Source: Apis mellifera
Lineage: Eukaryota; Arthropoda; Insecta; Hymenoptera; Apidae
Length of the DNA stretch: 64,000 nt
Assembly: GCF_003254395.2 (NCBI RefSeq)
Contig: NC_037648.1
Coordinates: 10,542,009 to 10,606,008, forward strand
Reading direction: 5' to 3'
The stretch's first letter is position 1. Each line of letters begins with the position of its first letter. Below, piece after piece: positions 61,028 through 64,000 of the stretch. The notes beneath the pieces are model-generated. The model saw only the letters and a list, made by a program, of their open reading frames with translations. It was not told the DNA's origin and did no database searches. The position numbers and the translations under genes are program-made.

Positions 61028-62410
61028 ATGGAAATCGAAAAAAGTACAAATAACATTGAAACAATAAAAATTGATACACAATGTATGCAAATTTGTGAAC
61101 ACGAAACTTGTAATATGGATACAAAGTTCCCGGAATTACATCTAAATTTGAGTAAACGTCAACTGAAAAAAGTAAAAAAAAAAGAAAAATGGTTGAAACG
61201 AAAGGTTGAACTAAGGTTTTTATTTCTCAGTTCTTTAATAAATTAAAGAACTATACATATGATTCTATATGTATACAATATATTCAATTATTTTATTATG
61301 ATTAGGTTAAATTAATTTTTTAAATTATATCAAATTGAATTTAATAATAATACTATTGGTAAAAAAATTATTTTAATTTTATAGATTACGTGAACGAGAG
61401 AAAGCAAAACAAAAACGAGCATTTGCTCGTGCAAATAATATAAATCTTGGACCATCCAGAAAAGCTTTAAAAAAAAGTATAATGGCAGATAGTAGTTGTA
61501 AAATTGGAATAACTATTGATTTATCTTTTGATGATTTAATGATTGATAAAGATATTGCAAAATTAACTAAACAAATACTAAGATGTTATACTTTAAATAG
61601 ACGAGCTATTGCACCAATGCAGTTTTCTCTTACAAGTTTTAATGGAAAATCAAAAACAGATATGCAAAAACATAATGGATATGAACATTGGGATGTATGT
61701 TATTTTAATAAAATTAAAATAATATATTATACAAAAATAAAAATTTGTATAATGAATAATTTATATTGTAATTTTTTCAAAATTTATATTGTAGGTAAAA
61801 TTTTATGCTGAATCTTATCTAAATGTTTATCCAAAAGAAAAAATTATATATCTTACTAGTGAATCGGAAAATGTTATTACTCAATTAGAACATGATTATG
61901 TGTATGTTATAGGTGGTCTTGTTGATCATAATAGTCATAAGGTAAGCTAAAATTTGTAATTCATATAACATTCTTATAATATTTATATTTTTAGGGTCTT
62001 TGTCATAAATTAGCTGTACAAGTTGGCATAAAACATGGTAGATTACCTTTAGATAAATTTTTGCGTATGAAGGCAAGAAAAGTTTTAACTATTGATCATG
62101 GTATGATTAATATACAATTATTACTAATAACTAAATTTAGTTAAATATAATATAAACTTTATATATACATATAAAAATATTTTTAGTGTTTGAAATATTG
62201 CTTAGAGTCAGTGAAGGAAAAACATGGCAAGAAACATTTTTACAAGTTTTACCAGAGAGGAAAAATGTACAATTAATTGTACCATCAGGAGATAATAAAG
62301 ATATATTAGATATATATAATAATAAAAAAAATTTTTTCTACACAAATAATAAAATTGAATCAAAAGTTAAAATCAATGAATTTGAAAACATAAATGATGT
62401 ATGTACATAA
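61028..62410 (+). CDS. TRMT10A: tRNA (guanine-9-N1)-methyltransferase TRMT10A
   Basis: A SPOUT-class methyltransferase that makes m1G at tRNA position 9 using S-adenosylmethionine, in nucleus or cytosol. Exons 61028-61215, 61385-61694, 61795-61941, 61995-62100 and 62187-62410 give 324 aa, near the human 339. The Lys/Arg-rich N-terminal extension (LSKRQLKKVKKKEKWLKRK, LREREKAKQKR) suits tRNA binding or nuclear import. The SPOUT core begins at KIGITIDLSFDDLM. The family signature YVIGGLVDHNSHKGLC has the conserved Asp at residue 210. Then IKHGRLPLDKFL and VLTIDHVFEILL complete the knot region. The first donor (AG|GTTTTT) is weak but needed for phase and homology. The last residues (after about 285) are low-complexity, as is common in this family. 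Confidence 0.93.
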
Positions 62411-63259
62411 TAAGTATATATTGTAGATAAAAAATATAATTTTGCATTTTATGTTTTATATTTTTACTAACTTTATTTTATTATGTGTATTTCATAAAAA
62501 ATATATATGTGTATGTCTACTAATATACACATGTAAATTATTGTAAACAAAAAAAAATATAAGATGTGAAAAAAATTAAATATTCCTAAAAAATTAAATA
62601 TTAAATACATTAGTTTTATATATGGGATATTAAATGGAATAATATATATAAAATATTAATACAAATAATTATATAAGTTAAAGATATCTGTTTTTATTTA
62701 AGATGATCTAATAGATTTACTTTAAATATAATCTTATGCAAAATAAAAATATAAAACAACAAATTTACATTTTAAAAAAATATAGATCAATTTTTCTCAA
62801 ATTTTGCAAGAAAATTTCAAAAATATTTTCTATATTGTGTATAATTTATATACATATATCATTTACACTAATTATTATTTTAAAATGAAGTGAATTTATA
62901 AGAATAAATTAAATTTACATAAAATTAAACATATAATTACCTCAAGTATTTTATAATTTTATATTTTATATAATATAATAAAATTATGACTAGAAAATAA
63001 TTCAAATATTTAGAAAGACAATGTTTTTAACAAATATTATTCTTGAAAATTAATATATAGCAACATTTAAATAATGATTTAATCATTTATTTGATAATTT
63101 TTAATATTCATTATTTGTACACATTTTCGTATTTGTTATATTTTATTAACTAATAAAAAATATTACTTATAAGATATAATTAAATACTTTTTGCAAAATT
63201 TGGGTAAAATTAATTTTACTAATTTTAATAATATGTGATTTGAAATTTAAAATTAAAAT

Positions 63260-63304
<45 letters not shown>

Positions 63305-64000
63305 CATATATGTATACATATATTATCAATAAAATTATATAAATGATTTTATAAGCAAAAAACAAATAATTATTTTTTGAAATAATATGTACCATTTTAT
63401 AATTTGATTTAAAATTGGTTATACAAAAATTTTTTTTTTAAAAATTATTGGAAAGTTTCTTTTTTATAGATATTATAACTAATTTTTTTAGTTCAAGTTT
63501 TAAACATATATAGTTTGCTTAAATAGAAATTAAATATTTAAATATTTGCAATATTATTGAAACTTAATTTCCGATAAATTAGATTATTTTTACATGTAAT
63601 TTTTGCAATATCAAAATTGGAGCAAATATTTATTATAATAATATTTATCTTTTATCTTTATACTATATGGATATTATAATTTCTTATTTAAATTAATTTA
63701 TAGATAATTCTTTGTTTGTGATACATATATACAAAATTATTTTTGATCACAAAGATCAAAGTGACATTTAAATTGACAATTGTTATTTTTTATTTAATTT
63801 TATCTTTCTCTTTCAAATTTTTTTAATCTTTTATATACATTAAGAATCGTTCATATATAGTCAAAAATAAAAATAAGAGATAACTCTTTGTTTGCACAAA
63901 ATATATACAATTTTATGAATATTTTTTTAGCATATATAAATGTAATTACTAAGAAACTATTATTTGCACTATATAAGAAGAGTGTTTAATTTTCATTATT
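62411..64000. other. A+T-rich right end of the window
   Basis: About 1.6 kb after TRMT10A, with a TA run at 63265-63300 and many poly(A)/poly(T) tracts. I see no exon, RNA gene or mobile element in it. Confidence 0.5.

Noticed and set aside
1..64000. CRISPR arrays, phage genes, secondary-metabolite or bacterial defence systems
   Set aside because: The window is intron-bearing insect DNA; the only regular repeats are microsatellites and the coding HPQSLE repeats, with no spacer architecture.

Overview
This window is eukaryotic nuclear DNA, almost certainly from a hymenopteran insect and most likely a honeybee (Apis-like). The reasons are the extreme A+T content, many short introns (about 70-150 bp) with GT/AG ends, long TA microsatellites, insect-type orthologues, and a degenerate mariner copy. 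There are no operons, CRISPR arrays, phage genes or prokaryotic defence genes, and I recognise no tRNA or rRNA gene. All exon boundaries were worked out by hand from splice consensus, reading phase and protein-family similarity. They are predictions without transcript evidence.

Layout, left to right: the 3' end of an unidentified membrane protein gene (+, 3-218); a DHHC palmitoyltransferase (-, 1203-2060) head-to-head with the DNA helicase DDX11/CHL1 (+, 2557-5797); a galactose-mutarotase-family gene (-, 5965-8003) convergent with DDX11; about 4 kb without a confident gene; the MLK-type JNK-pathway kinase slipper (-, 12168-21457); a shared GC/CpG-richer promoter; pecanex (+, 22762-31406); a 2.6-kb gap; mitochondrial thioredoxin (-, 34016-34441); TMEM218, a small ciliary membrane protein (-, 34677-35149); an internally deleted mariner (35640-36290); a NuMA/Mud-like coiled-coil protein (+, 36639-43881); the cohesin subunit SA/STAG (-, 44405-52141); the endocytic adaptor NECAP (+, 54456-55776); a TPR membrane protein (-, 57976-60455) head-to-head with the tRNA m1G9 methyltransferase TRMT10A (+, 61028-62410); and an A+T-rich tail.

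The genes form alternating head-to-head and convergent pairs, so several promoters are probably shared. Two have related roles in chromosome biology: DDX11 assists sister-chromatid cohesion and SA is a structural cohesin subunit. The NuMA/Mud-like gene would act in spindle positioning. I see no evidence that they form a co-regulated cluster.

The most interesting observations are these. (1) The mutarotase-family protein has changed both canonical catalytic residues (His to Gly with a neighbouring His, and Glu to Gln) and carries an acidic insertion, so it looks like a pseudoenzyme or a re-purposed paralogue. (2) slipper has two mutually exclusive coding ends, one a roughly 440-codon read-through of an internal splice donor, plus a well-formed 30-nt phase-preserving microexon and a weaker 21-nt candidate. 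(3) A deletion-derivative mariner keeps one terminal end only. (4) Several coding-like or structured segments lie in otherwise featureless DNA: small open frames near 8.6, 32.4 and 33.2 kb, and a perfect 13-bp hairpin in an SA intron. I found no convincing wholly new multi-gene system.
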